Below, in pieces: positions 1 through 9,344 of a DNA stretch of 40,607 nt. How positions within the stretch are numbered: the first letter of the stretch is position 1; each line of letters starts with the position of its first letter. A program made the translations under genes and the position numbers. The notes below the pieces were generated by a model. That model was not told the DNA's origin, did no database searches, and was given only the letters and a program-made list of their open reading frames with translations. The stretch is taken from positions 1 to 40,607 of the forward strand of contig NZ_JAQURE010000030.1 of assembly GCF_028715765.1 (NCBI RefSeq), written 5' to 3'. Source of the DNA: Rhodoferax sp. (GTDB taxonomy: Bacteria > Pseudomonadota > Gammaproteobacteria > Burkholderiales > Burkholderiaceae_C).

Positions 1-60
1 CCCAGCGCGCTGGTGCTGGACGATTTGTGCGACAACCCTTCGGCGCGGACGGCGCACTAA
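1..60 (+). CDS. 3' end of an unidentified protein (partial)
   Basis: Frame 1 stays open from the window edge to a TAA at 58-60, giving a 19-residue C-terminal tail that ends in NPSARTAH. The GC-rich codon use and the convergent position against the DUF1631 gene, whose stop lies 10 bp further on, fit the end of a real plus-strand gene. The tail is too short to assign a family. The gap holds a short tandem of TAAGCCC units (58-77). Confidence 0.45.
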   Translation, partial: PSALVLDDLCDNPSARTAH

Positions 61-70
61 GCCCTAAGCC

Positions 71-2359
71 CTAAGCCAGCAATTGCGCGGGGTTGGCCTG
101 CAGCTTGTCAAGGGCATCTCGGGTGGCACGCTGGGTGAGTGGCTCGGCCTCTTGCGGCTCCAGCAGACCGCCTTGCAGGTAAGCAGCCAGTCGCACCGTT
201 TGCAGCAGGTAACTGTGCCCCACGCTGGTGGCAAACAGGTGCAAATGCCCCATCGGGCTGCGCCAGGCATATTGCACCTGAGAGGTTTGCCCGTTGAACT
301 GCAGCGTGAACCACGCGCCCAGATCGAGCTCATGCGCCCAGGCCAGCATCACAGCACTGGCCTTGCCGCCACCTTCCAGAATCACATCAAGCGCGGAGGC
401 ATCGACATCCAGCAGCTCCTCTATGCTTTGGCTGTCCAGCGGCAGCTCTTGTGCATCGTCGTCACCAATGTAGTCTTCGAGGTTGGCCAGGCGAGCTGCC
501 AGCGCCTGAATTTGCTCGTCTGCAATGGCTTGGGTTTTGGACATGAAGGCCTCCACCAGCACAGCACTGACACGTTTGATGTGGTCCTCTTGCTCGGCCG
601 CAGGCATATTCAAGAGGGTCAAGCCGTCACGCAGGCATTGCAACAAGTCTGGCAAATCTGATATCACCCGTGCCCGGTCAGCACGGTTGGGCTTGGCACT
701 GGCCGCCCAAATCAGGTCTGAGGCGGCTTTTTTCAGGACCAAAGTGTCTTCATGCTTGCTGCCTTTGCGCACCGCTGAGAGCGCCAGCACTTCAGCCCAC
801 ACCTTGAACAAAAAGTCGCGAATTTCATCGCGCACTGGCATGTCTTTGAGCTGGTTGCGCAGCTCAATGGTGAATTGAATCGCCAGCGTTTCCTTTTGCT
901 CCACCTGCTGCGCCACGCCCACCAGCTTTTGTGTCACCGGCTTGTCTGTCAAGTGCTGTTTCAGAAACGCTTGAAATTCTTCGTAGACCTTGGCATACAC
1001 CTTTTGCCCGGTCTCTGGGTACTGCTCGATGACTTGCACCACGCGTTTGATCTCAGACTCCAGCGTGGCGCTGCTGATGCCACTGGCATCGAAACCCATC
1101 ACACACGAGCCCATGCGGTCGATCAACAGGCGCGCCGGGTGGTCGAGCTTTTGAAAAAAAGCCGGCTCTTGCAGCGACAGCCGCAGCACCGGCATTTGCA
1201 AGCGGGCAAACCAGACCCGTACGCCAGGGGGAATGCGGTCTTCTTGCAAAATGGCCTGAAACATCAACGCCACCAGCTCGATGATGGCTTTTTCAGCCTC
1301 GGTGCTCGCCTGATTTTTAAGCGCGGCAGACTGCTGGCGCAGTTGCACCGCCATTTGTCCCACCACTTCAGGCGCCACAACTTGCCCCGCTGCGCCCGAA
1401 GACACCCAATACCCCTCGCCCAACACCGGCTGCTGCGCCACCGCCGCCAACAAGGCCTCAGAGGGTGGGCTGGCGTACAGGATGGGCGCGTCGTCGGCTC
1501 TGGGGGCTACCCGCGAGGCTGGTTGCGCCAGCGCGCGCGCCGACGGGTGGGCACTACCACCCACCCATTGGCCAATTTGATCCAACAAACCTTGCGCCCG
1601 CGCACTGCGCCAGTGGTGACCCGGTGGCAGGGGCGCATGGTGGCCTGAAGGCGCTGCGTTGCCCTCAGCGCGTGCCGACCAGCCATCCTCACCCGCCACG
1701 GGCGCAGGCGCCACCGGGCGTGCCGGCTTGGGCGCGGCGAAGTCAATCACCGGCAACACCCCTTTGTCAATCAGCAGGGTGTTGCATTGGGCGTAGGCGG
1801 CTTGCAGGTGGTGCGCCAAATGGCGCTGAACCACATCGGCCACCGACTGCCAGGCCTCTTGGCTCAAGCCACACGCAACCCAGTGCTCTACCAGCGGCAA
1901 CAGCAGGGCTTCGGGGTGCACCAAGTCCTGCGCAGGCAAATCGCGTTCGCCTTGGAGTGACTTCAAGCGCTTGCGCAGGTCGTTGACCTCTTGCGCGGCG
2001 TGCTCCATCAAGTTCAAGGCCAACCGAGAGGCCAGAATTTTGTTTTCAACCACCTCGGTGCCGACCAACTCAAACACACCATCTGAGGCTGCTTTGGCCG
2101 CGTGACGGGTGGGCTGCAGGGTGTGTTGCCAGGCTGCGGCCACCGCCTCATGCCATTGGGTTTTGTGGCGCTGGTAGTGCGCCCAGGTGTCACGGCGCTG
2201 CTGCGCTTCACGCCAGGGCACAGCCTCGTCCATCAGCTCGGTCAACCGCGCTTGCACCACCGCCAACAGGCTGAGCAGGGCTTGATCGGCCAGCGCCACC
2301 AACCGCTGGCGCACCTGAAGTGCCAGTGTTTGGGCGGCTGCAGACGGTAATTTGGTCAC
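71..2359 (-). CDS. DUF1631 family protein
   Basis: A 762-residue, Ala/Leu/Gln-rich, largely helical soluble protein with no signal peptide or membrane segment. The whole-length architecture and a C-terminal module around residues 670-760 (ending in a segment that includes WFTLQFNGQ and YLQGGLLEP) match my memory of the DUF1631 family, which is common in Beta- and Gammaproteobacteria and sometimes mis-annotated as thymidine phosphorylase. I see no catalytic motif and its role is unknown. The start is a GTG at 2359, preceded by an AGGTG ribosome-binding site about 6 nt upstream. It follows secF on the same strand with a gap of 26 bp and may be the last gene of the yajC-secD-secF transcript; this link is positional only. 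Confidence 0.7.
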   Translation of the reverse strand: MTKLPSAAAQTLALQVRQRLVALADQALLSLLAVVQARLTELMDEAVPWREAQQRRDTWAHYQRHKTQWHEAVAAAWQHTLQPTRHAAKAASDGVFELVGTEVVENKILASRLALNLMEHAAQEVNDLRKRLKSLQGERDLPAQDLVHPEALLLPLVEHWVACGLSQEAWQSVADVVQRHLAHHLQAAYAQCNTLLIDKGVLPVIDFAAPKPARPVAPAPVAGEDGWSARAEGNAAPSGHHAPLPPGHHWRSARAQGLLDQIGQWVGGSAHPSARALAQPASRVAPRADDAPILYASPPSEALLAAVAQQPVLGEGYWVSSGAAGQVVAPEVVGQMAVQLRQQSAALKNQASTEAEKAIIELVALMFQAILQEDRIPPGVRVWFARLQMPVLRLSLQEPAFFQKLDHPARLLIDRMGSCVMGFDASGISSATLESEIKRVVQVIEQYPETGQKVYAKVYEEFQAFLKQHLTDKPVTQKLVGVAQQVEQKETLAIQFTIELRNQLKDMPVRDEIRDFLFKVWAEVLALSAVRKGSKHEDTLVLKKAASDLIWAASAKPNRADRARVISDLPDLLQCLRDGLTLLNMPAAEQEDHIKRVSAVLVEAFMSKTQAIADEQIQALAARLANLEDYIGDDDAQELPLDSQSIEELLDVDASALDVILEGGGKASAVMLAWAHELDLGAWFTLQFNGQTSQVQYAWRSPMGHLHLFATSVGHSYLLQTVRLAAYLQGGLLEPQEAEPLTQRATRDALDKLQANPAQLLA

Positions 2360-2385
2360 TTCACACCTGAAAGAACTTAAAGAAC

Positions 2386-3342
2386 TTAAACGCTGGCGCC
2401 AGCGTTGGGGTCGTTGGGATCAAGGTCTTTTTTGACCACAGTGCCCTTGACCAGGTCTTCGCGCTGGATGCCCAACCACATGGCAATGGCCGCAGCCACA
2501 AACACCGACGAGTAAATGCCAAACAAGATGCCAATGGTCAGCGCCAGCGCAAAGTAGTGCAGTGTGGCACCCCCAAACAGCAACATCGACAACACCATCA
2601 TTTGCGTGGAGCCGTGGGTGATGATGGTGCGGCTGATGGTGGAGGTGATGGCGTTGTTGATGATCTCCACCGTGTTCATTTTGCGGTAACGGCGGAAATT
2701 TTCACGAATCCGGTCAAAAATCACCACCGACTCGTTCACCGAGTAGCCCAGCACCGCCAGCACTGCGGCGAGCACCGGCAACGAAAATTCCCATTGGAAA
2801 AAGGCAAAAAAACCAAGAATGATGATGACGTCGTGCAAATTGGCAATGATGGCGGCCACGGCAAACTTCCACTCAAAGCGCACCGCCAAGTAAATCATGA
2901 TGCCCACCACCACAAACGCCAGCGCCTTGAGGCCATCAGCGGCCAGTTCGTCACCCACTTGCGGCCCCACAAACTCAGTGCGGCGCATGGTGGCTGAGGG
3001 CTCAACCGCTTGCAAAGCGGTCATGACCTGGGTACTTTGCTGCGCAGAACTGACGCCCTTTTGTGCCGGCAGGCGAATCAGCACATCACGCGCGGTGCCA
3101 AAGTTTTGCACCTGCACATCTTGAAAACCCAATTTGCCCACGGTGTTGCGCACGCCGCCCAGATCAACCGGCTGGGCGTAAGTGACCTCCAACAAGGTGC
3201 CGCCGGTGAACTCGACCGACAGGTGCAAGCCGCGCGAGAACAAAAAGAACACCGCCGCCAAAAAGGTCACCAGTGAAATCAGGTTGAACACCAGCGCATG
3301 CCGCATGAACGGAATGTCGCGTTTGATCCGAAAAAATTCCAT
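2386..3342 (-). CDS. secF: Protein translocase subunit SecF
   Basis: SecF, 318 residues, pairs with SecD and YajC in the inner membrane and uses the proton gradient to help pull preproteins out of the SecYEG channel. The first membrane helix is near residues 15-38. A periplasmic P4 domain (about 40-130) follows, then five helices. The family signature is present as SVNESVVIFDRIRENFR around residues 200-220, inside the RND-like membrane core. The length is normal. The start is an ATG at 3342, 12 bp after the secD stop, consistent with co-transcription. The last codons lie within an 18-bp perfect palindrome (2389-2406) that also touches the stop codon. Confidence 0.96.
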   Translation of the reverse strand: MEFFRIKRDIPFMRHALVFNLISLVTFLAAVFFLFSRGLHLSVEFTGGTLLEVTYAQPVDLGGVRNTVGKLGFQDVQVQNFGTARDVLIRLPAQKGVSSAQQSTQVMTALQAVEPSATMRRTEFVGPQVGDELAADGLKALAFVVVGIMIYLAVRFEWKFAVAAIIANLHDVIIILGFFAFFQWEFSLPVLAAVLAVLGYSVNESVVIFDRIRENFRRYRKMNTVEIINNAITSTISRTIITHGSTQMMVLSMLLFGGATLHYFALALTIGILFGIYSSVFVAAAIAMWLGIQREDLVKGTVVKKDLDPNDPNAGASV

Positions 3343-3354
3343 GCTGTTTCTGCC

Positions 3355-5235
3355 TTATTCAGTCTTGAGGGCGCTGCCGCCATCGGGTCGCCAGACCGTG
3401 CCAATCGACACCGTTTTCAGGCGGTTTTGACGGCCATACCAAAAATTGACCACCCCGCGTGAGAAAAACACGCCAGAGAACATGCTGGTCATGATACCCA
3501 GCACGTGCACCACAGCAAAGCCGCGCACCGGTCCTGAGCCAAAAGCCAGCAGCGCCAAACCGGCAATCAAGGTGGTGATGTTGGAGTCAAAAATTGTGGC
3601 CCAGGCACGGTCGTAACCGGTGTGAATGGCGGCCTGCGCGGAAGCCCCGTTGCGCAGCTCTTCACGAATGCGCTCATTGATCAGCACATTGGCATCAATC
3701 GCCATGCCCAGTACCAGCGCCATGGCAGCCATGCCAGGCAGCGTCAAAGTGGCTTGCAGCATGGAGAGAATGGCCACCAGCAGCAGCAAATTGAACGCCA
3801 GCGCAATGCTGGAAAACACGCCAAACAGCATGTAATACAGGCACATGAACACTGCCACCGCCACAAAGCCCCAGGTCACGCTGTTGAAGCCCTTGGCAAT
3901 GTTTTCCGCCCCCAGGCTCGGGCCAATGGTGGTTTCTTCGATGATTTCCATCGGCGCAGCCAAGGAGCCTGCGCGCAGCAGCAAAGAGGTGTCGTTGGCC
4001 TCGGTGGTGGTCATGCGGCCTGAGATTTGCACCCGCCCGCCACCAATTTCGGTGCGAATGACGGGCGCGGTCACAACCTCGCCCTTGCCCTTCTCAAACA
4101 ACAAAATGGCCATGCGCTTGCCCACGTTTTCACGCGTCACATCGCGGAAGATGCGGGTGCCTTTGGCGTCAAGGTTGAGGTTGACGGTGGGTTCTTGGGT
4201 TTGGCTGTCAAAACCGGGCTGGGCATCGGTCAGGTTTTCGCCGGTCAAGATGACTTGTTTTTTGACAATGACCGGCTGACCATTGCGCTCCAGATAGCGC
4301 TCCGAGCCAAAAGGCACCACGCCCGTGCCCAGCTCGGCACTGCGCGCTTCGGCGGTTTCGTCAACCATGCGCACTTCAAGCGTGGCGGTGCGCCCCAAAA
4401 TGTCTTTGGCTTTGGCGGTGTCTTGCACGCCCGGCAGCTGCACCACAATGCGATCCAAGCCCTGCTGCTGAATCACCGGCTCGGCCACGCCCAGCTCATT
4501 GATGCGGTTGTGCAGCGTGGTGATGTTTTGCTTGAGAGCCTGGTCTTGGATGCGCCGTGCCGCCTCGGGCTTGATGGTGGCGGTGAGTTTGAACTCAGCG
4601 CCGTTGGGTGCCTCGGTGACTTGCAGGTCGGCAAATTGATCCAGCACCAGGTTTTTGGCTGCGGCCAGTGTGGTGGCATCGCGCAGATTGACCTCGATGG
4701 TTTGGCCGTTGCGATTGATGCCGCTGTGGCGAATGTTTTTCTCGCGCAACGTGGTGCGCACATCCCCCGCCAGCGATTCGGCGCGTTTGGTCAGCGCGGC
4801 TTGCATGTCGACCTGCAGCATGAAGTGCACGCCCCCGCGCAAATCCAGCCCCAGGTACATGGGCGAGGCTTTCAGGCTGGTCAGCCAAGCGGGTGAACGT
4901 GTCAGCAGGTTCAAGGCCACCACATAGCCGGGGTTGGTGGCATCGGGCACCAGCGCTTTCTGGATGGCGTCTTTGGCTTTGAGCTGGGCGTCGGTGTTGG
5001 CCAGGCGCACCTTGATCGAGCCCGCATCCAGGCTGACCAGATCGGGGCTGACGTTGGCGGCTTTGAGCGCGGCCTCTACCTGCATCAAGGTGGCGGCATC
5101 CACCTTGACCATGGGCTTGGCGGCTGACACTTGCACGGCCGGAGATTCACCAAAAAAATTGGGCAGCGCATAAAGCCCGCCCACCACCAGTGCGACCAAA
5201 ATGATCACATATTTCCAAACCGGGTAACGATTCAT
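3355..5235 (-). CDS. secD: Protein translocase subunit SecD
   Basis: SecD, 626 residues, is the larger partner of SecF. It has an N-terminal membrane helix (about residues 7-27), a large periplasmic P1 domain with the LGLDLRGGVHFML signature near 127-140, and five C-terminal helices from about residue 450. The conserved membrane motif MAIDANVLINERIREEL contains the Asp thought to serve proton transport in this RND-related family. The ATG at 5235 is preceded by AAAGGG about 6 nt upstream, which supports this start. It lies between yajC (81-bp gap) and secF (12-bp gap), the canonical order. Confidence 0.97.
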   Translation of the reverse strand: MNRYPVWKYVIILVALVVGGLYALPNFFGESPAVQVSAAKPMVKVDAATLMQVEAALKAANVSPDLVSLDAGSIKVRLANTDAQLKAKDAIQKALVPDATNPGYVVALNLLTRSPAWLTSLKASPMYLGLDLRGGVHFMLQVDMQAALTKRAESLAGDVRTTLREKNIRHSGINRNGQTIEVNLRDATTLAAAKNLVLDQFADLQVTEAPNGAEFKLTATIKPEAARRIQDQALKQNITTLHNRINELGVAEPVIQQQGLDRIVVQLPGVQDTAKAKDILGRTATLEVRMVDETAEARSAELGTGVVPFGSERYLERNGQPVIVKKQVILTGENLTDAQPGFDSQTQEPTVNLNLDAKGTRIFRDVTRENVGKRMAILLFEKGKGEVVTAPVIRTEIGGGRVQISGRMTTTEANDTSLLLRAGSLAAPMEIIEETTIGPSLGAENIAKGFNSVTWGFVAVAVFMCLYYMLFGVFSSIALAFNLLLLVAILSMLQATLTLPGMAAMALVLGMAIDANVLINERIREELRNGASAQAAIHTGYDRAWATIFDSNITTLIAGLALLAFGSGPVRGFAVVHVLGIMTSMFSGVFFSRGVVNFWYGRQNRLKTVSIGTVWRPDGGSALKTE

Positions 5236-5316
5236 GATCGCCCTTTACACATCACATCCCACCAGACACGCCAACCCGACCGGGCTGGCACAGCACATTC
5301 GCAATTTCTGCAAGCC

Positions 5317-5652
5317 TTACTTGATGCTGCCTTTGGGCAACACTTGCACCACCGCGCTGCGCTGCAACATCACCTCGACACCGTTGGCAATTTCAATGTG
5401 CACATAGGTGTCGCCCAGCTTGCTGACCTTGCCCAGCACGCCACCGGCGGTGGCCACTTCGTCACCCTTGGCCAGGGCGTCGATCATGGCTTTGTGCTCT
5501 TTGGCTTTTTTCATTTGCGGGCGAATCATCACAAAGTAGAGCACCACAAACATCAGCACCAACGGCAACATGCCCATCAGGGACGACTGCAAGTCGCCGC
5601 CAGCGGCAGCAGCGGCGGGAGCGGTTTGGGCAAAGGCAGAAGAAATAAACAA
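5317..5652 (-). CDS. yajC: Preprotein translocase accessory subunit YajC
   Basis: YajC is a small inner-membrane protein that associates with SecDF. I place the start at a TTG (5652). It is preceded by GGAG with a 6-nt spacer, and the product then begins LFISSAFAQTAPAAAAAG, as YajC proteins of this group do from memory. The longer open frame to 5709 would add 19 residues with three cysteines that look unlike YajC. The result is 111 residues with one membrane helix (MLPLVLMFVVLYFVMIRPQ) followed by the conserved RPQMKKAKEHKAM basic stretch and a beta-rich cytoplasmic tail. A TACAAT sequence at 5737-5742 could be the -10 element of an operon promoter, but the best upstream -35 match (TTGCGC) sits only 14 bp away, so that promoter is uncertain. 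Confidence 0.94.
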   Translation of the reverse strand: MFISSAFAQTAPAAAAAGGDLQSSLMGMLPLVLMFVVLYFVMIRPQMKKAKEHKAMIDALAKGDEVATAGGVLGKVSKLGDTYVHIEIANGVEVMLQRSAVVQVLPKGSIK

Positions 5653-5783
5653 GGCAAACTCCAGATTTTCAATTGAGGTAGAGGAACACACTGACCCGCA
5701 AAAACACATCGTCCAACGGCAGCTGCAAAGCCGGACATTGTATGCGGGTGCTCACAGCGCAAGCGTTGTGGGGAGTTGCTCGG

Positions 5784-8700
5784 TCACGCCCTGATCTGTG
5801 CCAGCAATGCCTCCCAGCGCTGTTGGGCGGCTTGCATGTGGCGCAACTTGACGTGACCAAAGCCACGAATGTCTTGCGGCACAGCCATCAATTGACAAGC
5901 AATTTGATAGCTATTCATGCTTATTTCATAAGGTCTAGAGGCCAATAACTTATATATTTCTTGCAGCGCAACCAGGTAACGCTCAAGCCAGGCGCGCTCC
6001 TGGCGGCGCTCCGCGCTGTAGCCAAACACATCCCCAACCGTGCCGCGCAAACCTTTCAGGCGAGCCAACACTTTGAACGCGGTGAGCACCCAGGGGCCAA
6101 AGCGCTGTTTGACCAGTTCACCCTGGTCATTGGTTTTGCCCAGCAAGGGCGGGGCCAGGTGAAAGTGCAGCTGGTAGTCGCCCTCAAACTGCTTGGCCAG
6201 CTTGGCGGCAAAACTGCCATCGGTGTACAGGCGCGCGACCTCGTATTCGTCCTTGTACGCCATCAGCTTGAACAGGTTGTGCGCCACCGCTTCGCTCAAC
6301 GCGGTTTTGCCCAGCAAGGCATCCACGCGCTGCACCTCGTCCATCATTTTTTGATAGCGTGCGGCGTAAGCTGCATCCTGGTAAGCGGTCAAAAATGCCA
6401 CACGTTTGGCGATGACATCGGCCAGGGCAGGCTTTTTGACAAACTCGATCACTTGTGCGGTCTGCAGCAGCGCCTGCACCGCTGTCAAGTCGTGCGCGCA
6501 GTGGCGACCCCACTCAAACGCCGCCTGGTTGTTGGCCACTTGCACACCGTTGAGCGCCATAGCACGCAGCAAGGCGGCACGGCTCAAAGGCACTCGACCT
6601 TTTTGCCAGGCGTAGCCCAGCAGCAAAGGGTTGGTGTAAATCGCGTCGCCCAGCGCCAGCGTGGCGACCTGCTCGGCATCGAACACGCCCAAAGCCTGCG
6701 CGCCTACATTGGCAGCAATAGCCGCCTCGCAGCCACCTTCTGGAAACTGCCACTGCGGGTGGTGCACAAACGCTGCCGTGGGCGTGGCGTGGCTGTTGAG
6801 TGCCACAAAGGTGCGCCCATGCTGCATCACATTCAGCGTCACCTTGCTGGCCGCCACAATGGCATCGCAGCCAATCACCAGGTCGGCACGGGCGGTGTCC
6901 ACCTTGCTGGTGTAAATGGCCTCTGCGGTGTTGGCCACCTGGACAAAGCTCCAGGTGGCACCGCCCTTTTGCGCCAGGCCACCGGCATCTTGCGTGACCA
7001 CACCTTTGCCGTCCAGATGTGCCGCCATGCCCAGCAGCTGGCCAATGGTGATGACCCCGGTGCCGCCGACACCGCCCACCACCATGCCCCAAGCCGCATC
7101 TGTGGCGGGCAACACCGGCTCTGGCAACGCGGGCAAGGCCTCCAGGCTGCCCTGCTGGTCTTTTTTGGGTTTTTTGAGCTGCCCGCCTTTGACGGTGACA
7201 AAACTCGGGCAAAAGCCTTTGACGCAGCTGAAGTCTTTGTTGCAGCTGCTCTGGTTGATGGTGCGTTTGCGGCCAAATTCGGTCTCAAGCGGCTCAATGC
7301 TCAGGCAGTTGGACTGCTCGCCGCAGTCGCCACAACCTTCACACACCAACTCGTTGATGACCACCCGTTCATCGGGCTCTGTGAGCGTGCCGCGCTTGCG
7401 TTTGCGGCGTTTTTCGGTGGCGCACATCTGGTCGTAGATGATGGCGGTGGTGCCTTTAAGCGCACGAAATTCGCACTGGATGCGGTCGAGTTCATCACGG
7501 TGTTGCACGGTCACGCCGGGCGACAACACCACGCCAGAGTATTTTTCAGGCTGGTCGGTCACGATCACCAGTTTGGCCACGCCCTCACTCACCAGGCTGG
7601 CCATGATTTGCAACACGCTGTGGCCCTCGGGGCGCTCACCCACACGCTGGCCGCCGGTCATGGCCACGGCATCGTTGTACAGCACTTTGTAGGTGATGTT
7701 GACCCCGGCGGCAATGCTCTGACGAATGGCCAGCAGGCCGCTGTGAAAGTAAGTGCCGTCGCCCAGGTTGGCGAACACGTGGGTGTCGGTGCTAAAGGGT
7801 TGCTGCCCCACCCAGGCCACACCCTCGCCGCCCATCTGGCTGAAGGTGCTCGTTGACCGGTCCATCCACACCGTCATGTAATGGCAGCCAATGCCCGCCA
7901 GCGCGCGTGAACCTTCGGGCACGCGGGTGCTGGTGTTGTGCGGGCAGCCGCTGCAAAACCAGGGCAAGCGTTCACCGGTGTCGGACTTGATGGCCAACGC
8001 GCCGCGTTCTTTGGCCGCCAGCAGCGCCAGATGCTGCTCCATGCGTTGCGCCACGTCATCGGGCACACCCAGTTTTTGCAGGCGCTTGGCAATGGCCTTG
8101 GCCACCAGACCCGGGTTCAGGTCGGCATTGGCACGCAGCAAGGCACTGCCGCCCGGGTTGGGCTGGCTCCATTCGCCACCCGTGCCATCCGCATCGTCGT
8201 CAAACTTGCCCACCACGTTGGGGCGCACGCGCCAGTGGTACAGCTCTTCCTTGAGTTGGTATTCAATCACCTGGCGTTTTTCTTCCACCACCAGAATCTC
8301 TTGCAGCCCCTGGGCGAAGTCGCGCGTGCCGCTGGCCTCCAGCGGCCAGACCACGTTGACCTGGTGCAGGCGCAGCCCGATGCGCTGGCAGGTGGCCGCA
8401 TCCAGCCCCAAATCGGCCAGCGCTTGCCGTGTGTCATTGAACGCCTTGCCGCTGGCGATGATGCCAAAGCGGTCCTGGCTGCCCTCGATGACGTTGTGGT
8501 TGAGCTTGTTGGCGCGCACATAGGCCAGCGCGGCGTACCACTTGTAGTCCATCAACCGCGCTTCTTGGTCCAGCGGCGCATCAGGCCAGCGGATGTGCAC
8601 GCCGCCAGCAGGCATGGCAAAGTCTTCAGGCATGACGATCTTGACGCGGGTCAGACTGACATCGACCGAGCTGCTGGACTCCACCACCTCCTGAATCGTC

Positions 8701-9335
8701 TTCATGCCCGCCCACACACCCGAGAAACGGCTCAGCGCAATGGCGTGCAAGCCCATGTCCAGAATGCCCTGCACATCCGACGGAAAAAACACCGGCAGGC
8801 CGCAAGCCTTGAAGATGTGGTCGCTCTGGTGCGCAGCGGTCGAGCTTTTGCTGACATGGTCATCCCCCGCCACCGCCACCACGCCGCCATGCACCGCCGT
8901 GCCGGCCATGTTGGCGTGTTTGAACACGTCAGAGCTGCGATCCACGCCCGGGCCCTTGCCGTACCAGATGCCAAACACGCCGTCGTATTGCTTGCTTTGC
9001 GGATACAGGTCGAGTTGCTGCGTGCCCCACACCGCGGTGGCGGCCAGCTCTTCGTTCACGCCGGGCTGGAACACGATGTGCTGCGCCTGCAGATGCTTGC
9101 GCGCGGCCACCAGCGCCTGGTCGTAGCCACCCAGCGGCGAGCCGCGGTAACCGCTGATGAAGCCGGCGGTGTTGAGCCCAGCCAAGGCATCGCGCTGGCG
9201 CTGCAGCATGGGCAGACGCACCAGCGCCTGCACCCCGCTCATGAAGGCGCGGCCCTGGGTTTGGGTGTATTTGTCGTCCAGGCTGACGCTGGGTTGGGCA
9301 GAGAAAGACGGGGGAAACGGTGCGTTCATGGCCAT
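5784..9335 (-). CDS. Indolepyruvate ferredoxin oxidoreductase (fused alpha/gamma form)
   Basis: A 1183-residue fused 2-oxoacid:ferredoxin oxidoreductase, the type that oxidatively decarboxylates indolepyruvate and other aryl- or acyl-pyruvates to the CoA thioester, passing electrons to ferredoxin. In order: an N-terminal pyruvate-binding domain (ISGYRGSPLGGYD near residue 60); a thiamine-diphosphate domain with LGDGTYFHSG near 520-530 and then YNDAVAMTGGQ; a Cys-rich segment (CEGCGDCGEQSNC, later CNKDFSCVKGFC; about 660-705) that should bind [4Fe-4S]; a gamma domain with GVGGTGVITIGQLLG near 750; and a family-specific C-terminal region. Length is normal for the fused form. Codons for about residues 1126-1143 lie in an AT-rich repeat copy (5906-5957), read in frame. 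A second ATG two codons later (9329) is an equally possible start. A terminator for cheV lies directly upstream. It is monocistronic as far as can be seen. Confidence 0.93.
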   Translation of the reverse strand: MAMNAPFPPSFSAQPSVSLDDKYTQTQGRAFMSGVQALVRLPMLQRQRDALAGLNTAGFISGYRGSPLGGYDQALVAARKHLQAQHIVFQPGVNEELAATAVWGTQQLDLYPQSKQYDGVFGIWYGKGPGVDRSSDVFKHANMAGTAVHGGVVAVAGDDHVSKSSTAAHQSDHIFKACGLPVFFPSDVQGILDMGLHAIALSRFSGVWAGMKTIQEVVESSSSVDVSLTRVKIVMPEDFAMPAGGVHIRWPDAPLDQEARLMDYKWYAALAYVRANKLNHNVIEGSQDRFGIIASGKAFNDTRQALADLGLDAATCQRIGLRLHQVNVVWPLEASGTRDFAQGLQEILVVEEKRQVIEYQLKEELYHWRVRPNVVGKFDDDADGTGGEWSQPNPGGSALLRANADLNPGLVAKAIAKRLQKLGVPDDVAQRMEQHLALLAAKERGALAIKSDTGERLPWFCSGCPHNTSTRVPEGSRALAGIGCHYMTVWMDRSTSTFSQMGGEGVAWVGQQPFSTDTHVFANLGDGTYFHSGLLAIRQSIAAGVNITYKVLYNDAVAMTGGQRVGERPEGHSVLQIMASLVSEGVAKLVIVTDQPEKYSGVVLSPGVTVQHRDELDRIQCEFRALKGTTAIIYDQMCATEKRRKRKRGTLTEPDERVVINELVCEGCGDCGEQSNCLSIEPLETEFGRKRTINQSSCNKDFSCVKGFCPSFVTVKGGQLKKPKKDQQGSLEALPALPEPVLPATDAAWGMVVGGVGGTGVITIGQLLGMAAHLDGKGVVTQDAGGLAQKGGATWSFVQVANTAEAIYTSKVDTARADLVIGCDAIVAASKVTLNVMQHGRTFVALNSHATPTAAFVHHPQWQFPEGGCEAAIAANVGAQALGVFDAEQVATLALGDAIYTNPLLLGYAWQKGRVPLSRAALLRAMALNGVQVANNQAAFEWGRHCAHDLTAVQALLQTAQVIEFVKKPALADVIAKRVAFLTAYQDAAYAARYQKMMDEVQRVDALLGKTALSEAVAHNLFKLMAYKDEYEVARLYTDGSFAAKLAKQFEGDYQLHFHLAPPLLGKTNDQGELVKQRFGPWVLTAFKVLARLKGLRGTVGDVFGYSAERRQERAWLERYLVALQEIYKLLASRPYEISMNSYQIACQLMAVPQDIRGFGHVKLRHMQAAQQRWEALLAQIRA
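5906..5957 (+). repeat. Dispersed hairpin-like repeat, copy A (inside the indolepyruvate oxidoreductase gene)
   Basis: An AT-rich patch in an otherwise GC-rich gene. It contains ATAGCT starting at 5907 and ATAAG starting at 5928 (21 bp between first bases), then CTAGAGGCC. The centre CTTAT-TTC-ATAAG can form a short hairpin. Three more copies with the same spacing are at about 9403-9464 (minus orientation), 30510-30568 and 34402-34450. The host gene reads it antisense, giving residues including ASRPYEISMNSYQI. Confidence 0.75.
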
Positions 9336-9344
9336 GCTAAACCC

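Noticed and set aside
58-77. TAAGCCC tandem repeat between the first two genes
   Set aside because: Fewer than three units between convergent stop codons; probably slippage, with no sign of function.
2366-2406. Direct repeat AAAGAACTT twice, and the 18-bp palindrome AACGCTGGCGCCAGCGTT at the end of secF
   Set aside because: The palindrome is within Ala-Gly-Ala-Ser codons, has no loop and no U-run; it may be chance in GC-rich coding sequence, and the direct repeat is only two units.
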